From Haliclystus octoradiatus (taxonomy: Eukaryota; Cnidaria; Staurozoa; Stauromedusae; Haliclystidae): DNA of 64,000 nt. The translations under genes and the position numbers were made by a program. The notes under the pieces were generated by a model, which saw nothing but the letters and a program-made list of their open reading frames with translations, ran no database searches and was not told the DNA's origin. The stretch is from the NCBI GenBank assembly GCA_916610825.1, contig OU744449.1:21527793-21591792 (forward strand), read 5' to 3'. Below are positions 49,670 to 59,526 of this stretch, in pieces; the first letter of the stretch is position 1; each line of letters opens with the position of its first letter.

Positions 49670-51076
49670 TAAATAATTAAGCTTAATAATTATAATGATC
49701 GAAAATGAGTTGTTGAACAGTAATGATCAGGGCTTGATCAAAGTTTTGATACCAAATTCGTAGAGTTCGGATAATTACAACCTCGTTTTCGAAATTTTGG
49801 TGTTGATTTGGCCGCACCAGAAACTAACTTGCCGATTGCACGCTCAATAATTATAATTGTGCAAAAAAATGTTTTGATCAGTAATGATCAGGGCATGATC
49901 AAACTTTTGATACCAAATTCGTAGAGTTTGGATGATTATAACCTCGTTTTCGAAATTTTGGTGTTGATTTGGCCGCACCAGAAGCTAACTTGCCGATTGC
50001 ACGCTCAATAATTATAATTATGGAAAAAAAGTTTTGATCAGTAATGATCAGGGCATGATCAAACTTTCGATACCAAATTCGTAGAGTTCGGATGATTATA
50101 ACCTCGTTTTCGAAATTTTGGTGTTGATTTGGCCGCACCAGAAGCTAAATTGCCGATTGCACGCTCAATAACTATAATTATGCAAAAAAAAGTTTTGATC
50201 AGTAATGATCAGGGCATGATCAAACTTTTGATACCAAATTCGTAGAGTTCGGATGATTATAACCTCGTTTTCGAAATTTTGATGTTGATTTGGCCGCATC
50301 AGAAGCTAAATTGCCGATTGCACGCTCAATAATTATAATTATGGAAAACAAAGTTTCGATCAGTAATGATCAGGGCATGATCAAACTTTTGATACCAAAT
50401 TCATAGAGTTCGGATGATTATAACCTCGTTTTCGAAATTTTGGTGTTGATTTGGCCGCACCAGAAGCTAAATTGCCGATTGCACGCTCAATAATTATAAT
50501 TATGGAAAACAAAGTTTCGATCAGTAATGATCAGGGCGTGATCAAACTTTTGATACCAAATTCGTAGAGTTCGGATGATTATAACCTCGTTTTCGAAATT
50601 TTGGTGTTGATTTGGCCGCACCAGAAGCTAAATTGCCGATTGCACGCTCAATAATTATAATTATGCAAAAAAAAGTTTTGATCAGTAATGATCAGGGCGT
50701 GATCAAACTTTTGATACCAAATTCGTAGAGTTTGGATGATTATAACCTCGTTTTCGAAATTTTGGTGTTGATTTGGCCGCACCAGAAGCTAAATTGCCGA
50801 TTGCACGCTCAATAATTATAATTATGGAAAAAAAAGTTTTGATCAGTAATGATCAGGGCGTGATCAAACTTTTGATACCAAATTCGGTTTATTATTTTAT
50901 GTCGTTCGGATTTTCGGTGTTGAGCCAGCCGTACATCTTGAATTCGCTTATAAGTCGCTGATCAAAGCTGATCAATAAATATAACATACTGATCAAGTTT
51001 GATCAGGCTGTGATCAAACTTTTAAGACCAAAATGATCTACATCGAAGAAAGTGGTGCGGCCAGCTCGACAGAGGT
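49670..51076 (-). repeat. Right inverted arm: about eight ~161-bp tandem units
   Basis: Units (opposite orientation to the left arm) have GATACCAAATTC at 49749, 49909, 50069, 50230, 50391, 50552, 50713 and 50874. There is one more unit than on the left. Neighbouring units are more alike than distant ones, and the segment next to the outer end (50874-51069) mirrors 41622-41815. The 62-codon frames inside the units are products of the repeat, not genes. Confidence 0.95.
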
Positions 51077-51085
51077 TCAACAACC
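51077..51085. repeat. Target site duplication, right copy (TCAACAACC)
   Basis: Identical to 41606-41614. Confidence 0.85.
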
Positions 51086-51719
51086 CCTTGTCTTACTTTT
51101 ATGTATTGCACAACGTTAATAATGATTTCTTTGTTTGAAAATTAAATCAACACAGAACTCAAAGTGAAAGTTTTCTCAATTTAAGAGCTATAAAGAAACA
51201 TCCGAGTTACATCTTCTATATAGTTATATCGATGAAGTAATTAAAATTATTCTCTTATTGTGATTCAATCAATCCATACCATATTTGAAATCTGATTAAT
51301 TTTTTTATGACAAAAGTATTTTTAATCTTCTTTGTCTAAAGAAAACTGAAGTAGATTCTGGCGACGTTATTATCAGATCGCATTTCACTGCTATTTCCTC
51401 TTTTGAATAACAAAGGTGTTTTAATCTACTGTTAGCTAAAGAAAATTGACAGGCGATTACTTAATTAATAGGAGTCTTTTGTCATGCTAAGTGTAAGGAA
51501 TGTCTGCTGACGAATACAATGCAACAAAGTTTGACCGGGAAAATTTATTGGATGCTATATCGGCAGCAGAAGATACATTTTAATAATTTGAATAGCCTAA
51601 AACCATCCACAAAATTTGGCCTTTCTAATGATATATAACATGCATCATCTTCCGTGCAGTAACGATTGCGTGATAATGCGTCATTGAACACACAGACAGA
51701 TTTAAGGGAAATTTTAGTT
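51086..51719. other. No gene recognised
   Basis: AT-rich. A pair of related segments (CTTTGTCTAAAGAAAACTGA near 51340 and TGTTAGCTAAAGAAAATTGA near 51431) suggests an old local duplication. Confidence 0.4.
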
Positions 51720-52126
51720 ACATCATTATTACCTGAGGCAAACCATTCTACGCAAACGTGAAATCCTAGCAGTGTGTTATATAGTTATAGATCCGCCTAT
51801 ATAGTTACATCATTATTACCTGAGGCAAACCATTCTACGCAAACGTGAAATCCTAGCAGTGTGTTATATAGTTATAGATCCGCCTATATAGTTACATCAT
51901 TATTACCTGAGGCAAACCATTCTAGGCAAACGTGAAATCCTAGCAGTGTGTTATATAGTTATAGATCCGCCTATATAGTTACATCATTATTACCTGAGGC
52001 AAACCATTCTACGCAAACGTGAAATCCTAGCAGTGTGTTATATAGTTATAGATCCGCCTATATAGTTACATCATTATTACCTGAGGCAAACCATTCTACG
52101 CAAACGTGAAATCCTAGCAGTGTGTT
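51720..52126. repeat. 87-bp minisatellite, about 4.7 copies
   Basis: Units start at 51720, 51807, 51894, 51981 and 52068 with ACATCATTATTACCTGAGGC. They are identical except for one substitution (CTAGGCAAACG in the third unit, CTACGCAAACG in the others). The near-identity implies very recent expansion or homogenisation. Confidence 0.97.
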
Positions 52127-52553
52127 ATGTCTGTGAAAGATTCCATGCATACCTTGATGGCCGCTCATTAACTATTTCAGCATGTCACAAAGTTCACCAG
52201 CCACCTTAAATGATTTATTTCACAAGCCCTTGTACATCTACAACTTATGGTGTAAGTAGATCCATCGATGAGACGATTTGCGAAGTCGCCGCCTATAGCG
52301 CTGATTGATTTAAGAGCTGCATGTGACTTTTCCCGTTTTAACCTGAGGAGTTTTATAACAAAGTATTTACCAGAAATGACGGCGGTTTTCGTACCTCCTG
52401 ATTCGTAAATATATTTGACTTCTAAATTATTTTAAGATAACGTCTATTTGCAACTAAACGTGACAGCAATTTTGACGATGGGTTTGAAGACTTCATTTTC
52501 TGCCTGGAAGTATTTTATTTCAACTTTTCCAGTAAGTGTGCGAGCAACGAATA

Positions 52554-53004
52554 GACCGAGCACCACATATCTAAAACGGCAGGTTCTCCGGGCAACTTGA
52601 AATTCACACAAAATGTTCATAAAAATACCACAAATATTTTCACGTTTCTTGTTCTAGTCAAATTTTTTTGTGGAGCTCACTGACGATGAAATTGTTAATC
52701 ATTTCACGGTCAAAGCCCTCTTAATTCATACATTTCGTGTTTTCGTCATGCTTCTATGGATTCAGAAAATCAGGGGAGAACAAAAGAATCACAGACCATG
52801 AAGCTCACATGCAGCATTTTCTCAAAACGCTAAGAAGGCTTTGACGGTGAATCATGAAATATAAATTGGATTTTTGAAGGGTTCACAATAAAATTTAATT
52901 GAAACAAGAAATAGGGAATTGTTCATCATATTTTTAAGAACACTTTTATGTGATTTTCAAGTTGCCCGGAGAAACCTGCCTCTTTAGTTCAGTGGCGCTC
53001 GGTC
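52554..53004. mobile_element. Palindromic MITE, 451 bp, TA target duplication
   Basis: The ends are inverted (GACCGAGCACCAC and the complement of GACCGAGCGCCAC), with TA on both sides (52552-52553 and 53005-53006). Inner blocks are also mirrored: GGCAGGTTCTCCGGGCAACT with its complement, and TTTCACGGTCAAAGCC with GGCTTTGACGGTGAA. This fits a non-autonomous Tc1/Mariner-like element. Confidence 0.75.
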
Positions 53005-53106
53005 TAGAACCAACCATGTCAACCATGAATTGCTGAAGTACACTATTCCAACCAGCCATGGACAAGTAATCGGTTGTTACCTGTCTGATCATAGCAACAA
53101 CCATTA

Positions 53107-53256
53107 CATATAATCATCACCGACAAATACAGTAAATATCCATTTGTTGAAAGAATGTTGAATGATTCCACATCCACGCATGTAATCAAGATCTTTCGTG
53201 GCATTGTTTTTGAAAATGGCACACCAACCAAACTATACTCTGACAATGGAAGCTAA
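53107..53256 (+). pseudogene. Ty3/Gypsy-type integrase core relic
   Basis: The plus-strand frame reads IITDKYSKYPFVERM, then a helix ending VIKIFRGIVFENGTP, then KLYSDNGS before a stop at 53254. The two Asp residues (ITD and SDNG) with KYP between are hallmarks of the retrotransposon integrase catalytic core. Only about 49 codons are left. A stop precedes them and no pol sequence continues afterwards. It is on the opposite strand from the Gypsy relic at 474-932 and not part of it. Confidence 0.75.
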
Positions 53257-55100
53257 TCAGGGCTGTCCTTAATGTGAGGGTATTGGGGGCGTGACATCCA
53301 TCTGGCGACTTGGTCAGTCGGCAAATCTTCCTTGAAATGTCTCTAGTCGGCAAAAGAGGGAAGAAATGGCAAAGGAATATTGTGATTTTCGCTTTCTAAG
53401 AGTTAAGAAACAAGATCTTATAAGAAATAAGTTATTTTAATTGTTGTCCATTTATCCATGTATCATTAATACTGTATAGAGGAAATTATAAATTTTGGAC
53501 CCGATGGGATCCCTTAAAAACATGGCCCGTAAATTTTTCATTGCTACGATCGGCAAGTATTCCGATGATGCCTTTAAGTCAATGTACAAACTTGGTGTGG
53601 CGGATTCAACTCCGGATACTGCACCTTAACTTGCTTCCAATTCGCCGTTGAATATCCAGATCGTACTCCGGTGAAGTCGACAAATTTATTGCTCGACACC
53701 CCCCTCAAAGAAAATCTTTCTAATCAGCTGCTGAAGACACTATATACACTCGATTTAACATTGTAACCTGCCCATCAAAGATTATTGTACATTTACTGTA
53801 TGTCTTTATCTTTAATTAATAAGATCAGATTGCATCTTACATCTTGAACTATTACACCATTATAAGAAATAAAGGAAGAAAGATGTTACTTGTGGAATTA
53901 GAAATAGCACATCACAGTCTAAACCCATAAAATCTAAATACATTTTAAATTCAAGAGCCAAATAAACTAGTAATAATTATATTTTAATAAAGAAGATGGA
54001 AGTATCATGTAGGAAACAGATGTTTGGCTTTCAAAACATATGCTCGTATAGCAGTAAAGGAAAAGTAAAATAGATATTTCACTCAAATAAACTTTGAGTA
54101 GAAACCCTCGTTGAATGCTAATCTGCAGTCGCAGTGACGTCTACCATTTGGATGAAAAGTACAGTAAGTAACTATAGCAATCATTTATTTTGATGTCTTT
54201 TTGCTTAAAAAATTTACAAATTATGAATTGAAAAATTGAAACCATGCGTGTTGCACGTTTTCATTTGCGTTTTACAATATCATCTTCGCTGGATATATTT
54301 ACGAAAGAGGAAGGAATTTACCCATTTACCCTCAAGCAACCTATAGCCTTCAAGATGACAATTAACAATATATGGGGTTTTGGTCTGTATTTGTAGACCA
54401 GGATGGAAGGTTTGGAGACACTCGGAATCCTCATTGCATTTGAGAAATGTCGTTGTCGTATTCTTCCTGCTTGAAATTAGCAACAACATTTTGGCTTGAA
54501 TGGATAACTTGTCTGGATATCCTGAGAACGAACTTTAGGACTTTGGTGTAATGTTATCATTGTACAACTAACTACTCAATAATACAGTAATACTACATAG
54601 AACAGTACAGTAGTTCTGCATAGAAAATATCAAGAAATCATAAACAGTGAGATTATCAGAAACTTTCGGTTCAAAAGCTAAAGACAAAAATATATAAAAT
54701 GGTTGCAGAATGCTCGTTTCAATGCCTTTGTCCCATTCAACTTTTCACATTTGATAACATGTAGGATGTGAATAACTTTTAACATTGCATTCAGGTACAA
54801 TCTATGGGTTTTTGTAAAAAGTTGTATGCAGTTGGCTGTAAAGTTAAATCATCGTTTACTCACGCATCTAACGTTCGATGTTAGCATACAACAAAGTTGA
54901 GCCAACAGTGTTGGATCGTTTGCTCAGGGCTATACATAACCTGACGTTGAAGAAGAATGAATCGTAATTCTCATGGAATGGGCTCAAAAGTTCAATAAAT
55001 ATCTCAATTTGTTTTACAATTTATTTCAAGGAGAGGAAAGAAGATGATATCTTCCTTGTTAGAAACAAAAAAAAAATTAACATGATCAACATAAAATATT
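53257..55100. other. No gene recognised (contains the 3' flank of TMEM11)
   Basis: Intergenic AT-rich DNA with no supported repeat border or coding exon. The 54280-54489 minus frame has no domain I recognise. Confidence 0.4.
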
Positions 55101-55614
55101 CTAGCTAGTATACCATGCATGTGCTTTCCATCCGCAATAAGATAATACCATTAAAGCCACAACGTTATGTAGTATTTTACGATGTTTATCATCTCTACGT
55201 ACAAGAACAACTGGTGTAGAAGTTGTTAATGACTCCATATGAAAACGTTCAAGTTCTTTTGTATCATATTCTATTTGATATTTGCAACACGGATCATACT
55301 GCCATGATAAACCATATATTGTTGCACAACCCAGACTTAGTCCAGCAAAACAATAACTTGATACATTGCAATATTTCCTTGGTAATACCAATGGTGAAAT
55401 AAGACATGTTAGGCCAGATAATACTGTTGTCTTGTGTAGAAAGTTACCCAATTGAATCCATTTCGCAGTTTCATTACCAATTTGTCTAGGTTCGATAACT
55501 ATATAAGGTACACCACCATCTAATGCGTTTTCTAATTGCTCTTCAAAATATAATTGTGCATCTTCACTTTCATAAATTTCGCGAATAATTGCATATGGTG
55601 CTACACCCCATTCA
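55101..55614 (-). CDS. TMEM11: TMEM11 / PMI homologue, mitochondrial inner-membrane protein (last exon)
   Basis: TMEM11 (PMI in Drosophila) is a mitochondrial inner-membrane protein needed for normal cristae and mitochondrial shape. The exon reads YAIIREIYESEDAQLYFEEQ, then YIVIEPRQIGNETAKWIQLG, LHKTTVLSG, a hydrophobic segment, LSWQYDPCCKYQIEYD, STPVVLVRRDDKHRKILHN and a last hydrophobic segment. This follows vertebrate TMEM11 end to end with two membrane segments. The acceptor TATACTTTACAG ends at 55615, so the exon starts with EWGVAPYAIIREIYESE. The open frame that continues upstream to an ATG at 55667 is the pyrimidine-rich intron end, not coding. The short N-terminal exon was not found. 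The stop is at 55103-55101. Confidence 0.93.
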
Positions 55615-56130
55615 CTGTAAAGTATAAATAAAAAATTAGCAAGGAATGTCATACCAAGCAACCACATTGTATTGATAGCTTTAGCATAGGGTATATAGCT
55701 TGTAGGCTACATGAATGATGATTTGCAATGTTTCGAAGTATAGAAACCAAACTAATAAATGCATATTTAAAAAAGATATTGAGTATTTTATGACTTAGAA
55801 AGTATATTTACGGTATGAAGAAGTTTTCTATGTACATTTATAAACGGAAAAGTTATGTTTTACAAAGAATTATCAACCAGGGCTTTGGTGGTGAAACTTC
55901 AAGAAACTGTGTTTTGATTGGATCATGAAAATGACTTGCGTTGCTCATTTATGTTACCTTTCCTATATATGACTGTTGTATGTTTATATTCTTCATTTGG
56001 AAAGCAAGGAATTTATTTGTTCGATGTTATGTTATAATTTACAGCTATAAATTGATGTTGTTTTAGTTTTTTCTTAATGGTGCGGCACATCTCAATGTTT
56101 AAAAATGCATGGACTTGATCTGTGTTCATA
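55615..56130. other. No gene recognised (intron or 5' flank of TMEM11)
   Basis: The first coding exon of TMEM11 (minus strand) should lie here or further right. I could not identify it. Confidence 0.35.
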
Positions 56131-58860
56131 GCGACCCTCAATTCTAGTCTCTACGCGGATGCTCTGATGAGGGCATGATAAAATTTTAGAATGCAAAGTG
56201 ATGCACTGCCAAGCAGGAAAAATCTACCTGGCCAATCACAAAATATTCTAGCCTGCGTACCAGTCCCAAGGTTTTTCCTGAAACCATAGGGTCTGTAAAG
56301 TAATGTTGTGATTTTTAGCCATCGAAAATAACACCTATATACTATTGGTAAATTATTCACATGTTCTTTTTGTATTTTTACTTTGCGCAAGCATTTCCCC
56401 CTCAAAAATGCAATCAAAGTTACAAATTTGTATCTCACTCTTTTTCCTCCAACAGAAACCCGCTTATTTTCCACAAGAGGGTTTACACCAGAAAAACACT
56501 AAACATTTTACTTAATTGTCTTTACAAAAAAACAGCTGAACCAAATGGCAATCTGCTTTCGGGATGATGTTTTCAACGTTCAGCTCAAGATTTTGAGCTA
56601 TATTTGATCAATATACGGGATCCAGGAAAAGATGTACTAAGCCTCTAAAGTCAAAAGTTTTTAGTTTTGGATTTTTCTCACTTGAGTGCTAATGCGATTA
56701 ACACTTCTCTACGACTTTGTCCAAGCAGCTTATTGCTGATGGTTATTGAAGGTGTGTGACTATTTTTAATACGCATCAACAATGACGATTATGCTTAGAC
56801 AAAATCGTAAATAGGTGTTAATCGTGTGAGCACTTGAGTGTGAAAAATGCAAAAAATACGAACTTTTGACTCTAGAGGCTTATATTTCTTTACTTGGATC
56901 TTGAATATTGATCAAATATAGATCTAAAACTTCAGCTGAACATTGAAAACTTCATTCCGAAAGCAGATTGTCATTTGGTTCAGCTGTTTTTTATTTAGAG
57001 ACTAATAAGTAAAATGTTTAGTGTTTTTTTCCGGTGTAGACTCTCTTGTTCAGGCTGTCACAACGTGCCCGAACCCGCGAACCTAGTTCTCGGAAGGCCA
57101 GGGAGCAAGTTTTTGTCCTCGGGAAAAAAAATTGACAAACAATAATTATTCTATTTCTGCAAATAATTAAATACTTTTTGGGGAGTTCAGAAGAGAAACT
57201 AGAAGATTAAATTCAAGGTTAATAATAAAGCGAAATACTCGGAGTGGATTTTCTTCCTATCCTTCAATGTGTTTCACACCTGTTCTTTCGGAAGTTCTAA
57301 AGCACCGATTTGTTGTGAAATAACGCAACCTTCTTTTAGCTGCCTCTTGTCTGGTACCATGACAACGGACTTTTTTGAACTCATATTTTAATCGAATTCG
57401 AAGCTCATTCATTCGTATCAAGTTTTCACGCAAGGTTGTTTGCAAATTTGTTAATTTTGTTAGTCAATTCGACCATACTTTTCAGCATTTAAGTTATGAT
57501 GTATTTAGCTATATAACTGAAAAAGACACACATAAATATTTTTCAAGGAAGAAAATGGCCTAGCAGAGATAAATTTAAATTAAAGTGATTCTGTTTCTGT
57601 GAATTTTAAGTTCAAAGTTCAAGATTTAGATCAATAAAACATCGGCTACCAACTTCATTATTTCAGTCTTATTATGTCCATATCTAACATGCAAGGAAAT
57701 AAAAGAGCAATTAATGACCAATAGTTCTGTTTTATATTTCGAATCTAGTGACCGATTTGTCGCGAATTTCCATTTCACAAGAAGTCAATTTCGCAGTGAC
57801 CGCTCACGCAAACAGCTTGTTTACATTATTCAAGATTCATTAGAAGCGCAAAATTGGTTCTTTTCATTGAAAACTGAAACCTAATTTGATGTATTCTTTT
57901 ACAACTCATCAACTTTTTGAAACAATAGTAATCAATCAACTGAAGCAGACTCTGAAATGGACCTCTTCTTTTGAATATTTTGAATATATTCAATAGTAAC
58001 ACAAAACAAAATGTTCAACTGTTTAGAACTTTGGGATTAAAATAAACTGCCAGTTGCCCTATCAAAGGTTTGCTGGTAACTGTCCCATCACTATAATATA
58101 TCACGATTGTACTGTATCACATATAACTACGGGGCAATTGCTTGATTATTGTGTAATTTTGTATGACTTCCTATTAAGAATTAATATGCAGTTGGCATAT
58201 CTATCTTACAGAAGTTAACAACGTGTTACTGAAGTTGATCTACAGGCTACAAGAGTTGTCTAATGTCTATGCATAGTATATGGGTGTTTTACTACTCTGT
58301 TCTTGTCTTGTAGTAATGACTAATGGCAAGGCATCCAATTTTCAGTTTTTATTATTTTAATATCATTGACTATACAGCATTTAATACCTTACTGTCATTA
58401 CATGAAAGAATTATTGAATTTATAACACCTTGTGAACAAGTTTTCCCGGTAAAATTTTTGGGAAGAAAATTGAACACAAAATTAGGTTCTCGGAAGGAAA
58501 AACACTTTGTGACACCCTGCTCTTGTTGAAAATAAACGGGTTCCTGTTGGAGGAAAGAGAGTGAGACACAAAATTAACCCAAAATCGTCAATTTGACTGC
58601 ATTTTTGAAGGATAAATGATCGCGCAAAGTAAATACACAAGAAGATCATGTGCAAATAGAAAATTTTTCTCTATCTAAAGAAGCAATCTCCCAATATCCG
58701 GGATATACATTTTAAAGATAATACGACGTAATGCATAAATTATAATCCAAACTCATGGGAAATTGGTGGGCTAAAAGTCACGCTTTAGTGTACAGACTCT
58801 ATGGTTTTAGAAAAACCTCGGGGCTGGTACGCAGACTAAAAACATTCCTGCCATTTAAAA
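56131..58860. repeat. Dispersed palindromic repeat copy, split by a hAT element
   Basis: The segments at 56131-57050 and 58520-58860 match the 30.2-33.0 kb repeats and the 3.9-5.0 kb copy (GTTTACACC(A/G)G, TTTAGTGTTTTTTTCCGGTG, CTCTATCTAAAGAAGCAATC, CCAATATCCGGGATATACA). An internal hairpin pairs the AAACACTAAACATTTTACTT part near 56496 with its complement near 57008. Confidence 0.75.
57051..58519. mobile_element. Non-autonomous hAT-type element, 1.47 kb, 8-bp target duplication
   Basis: The terminal repeats are CAGGCTGTCACAACGTG (left) and the complement of CAGGGTGTCACAAAGTG (right). CTCTTGTT stands at both edges (57043-57050 and 58520-58527). An 8-bp duplication with CAGGG-type ends is diagnostic of hAT elements. 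No transposase frame is present. It interrupts an older dispersed repeat. Confidence 0.88.
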
Positions 58861-59522
58861 AAATGACGAAATGCATGCCTCTAGACACCTTTGGGTTGGC
58901 CCTACAACTTATCCCTAGCATACAGAATTTGGAAAATATAAAATTCAATTTTCAAGTTGGAAAATCTGTATATCATATGGATTGTTCATTTTTGCTTGCA
59001 TTTGTAGGCCTAACACTTTTCTGATATTTAATCAATAAAACAGATGTCTATGCCAAATCCTGAGGTTTAGAAATTATTGCTACCCTGTAAAACAGCTATC
59101 AAGCTTGAGGTTTTTTTACTGAATAAATGATGATGATGTCTGTGATGCATTATTTAGGCATTGGCCCATTGCTTTATATTTGTAATTTGTCTGTCGATGG
59201 AGATGCATTACAAACTCAAAAGCAAACATGCCATCACGGAAAAATCACGGTAGTATAACAAAGGGATGTATATCTAGGTAATGGCATATGTTACAGCAAA
59301 ATATGAACTCAAATAGTGTGTTAATCAACCAAATTCAGCGTGACTTACTTGACTTCTTCTTCAACATCGTCTGCCATCATGAATCACTTCATTTTTTCAT
59401 TCGACCTCGTTCGCAATATTTCAGCTGGCTAGGTCAAGAAGAGAGATTCAAATTGAAGGAACGGATCCGATTATCCGTTTACGGATTATGATGTTACACC
59501 GAAAAGGCTTCTTGGTAGGCAT
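58861..59522. other. No gene recognised, left flank of the Kolobok element
   Basis: Short open frames only. No repeat border seen. Confidence 0.4.
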
Positions 59523-59526
59523 TTAA

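Larger units (their letters stand above)
41615..51076 (+). mobile_element. 9.46 kb foldback-type (FB/MULE-like) DNA transposon
   Basis: The element is bordered by 9-bp direct repeats TCAACAACC. The outermost ends read ACGTCTATCGAGCTGGCC (left) and the complement of ACCTCTGTCGAGCTGGCC (right), 16 of 18 matching. Each end holds a long array of a ~161-bp unit, in opposite orientation at the two ends, so the whole element can fold back on itself. Between the arms, on the plus strand, lie a two-exon DDE transposase (43326-47224), a C-terminal zinc-finger plus peptidase-like region (47225-48691) and an interrupted frame (49101-49586). The structure resembles Drosophila FB-NOF: long inverted repeats made of tandem repeats, 9-bp duplications and an MULE-like transposase. 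Frameshifts suggest that this copy is inactive. Confidence 0.9.

Noticed and set aside
41606..51085. Interpretation of the foldback element as a viral or Maverick/Polinton insertion
   Set aside because: No polymerase B, capsid, ATPase or retroviral integrase was seen; 9-bp duplications, inverted tandem arms and a DDE + DxxH transposase fit a Mutator/foldback element instead.
51720..52126. CRISPR-like array
   Set aside because: Tandem 87-bp units have no variable spacers, and the DNA is clearly animal; it is a minisatellite.
55615..55667. Upstream ATG of TMEM11 (MWLLGMTFLANFLFILYS)
   Set aside because: The segment is a pyrimidine-rich intron end closing with TTTACAG, and TMEM11 homologues have no such hydrophobic N-terminus.
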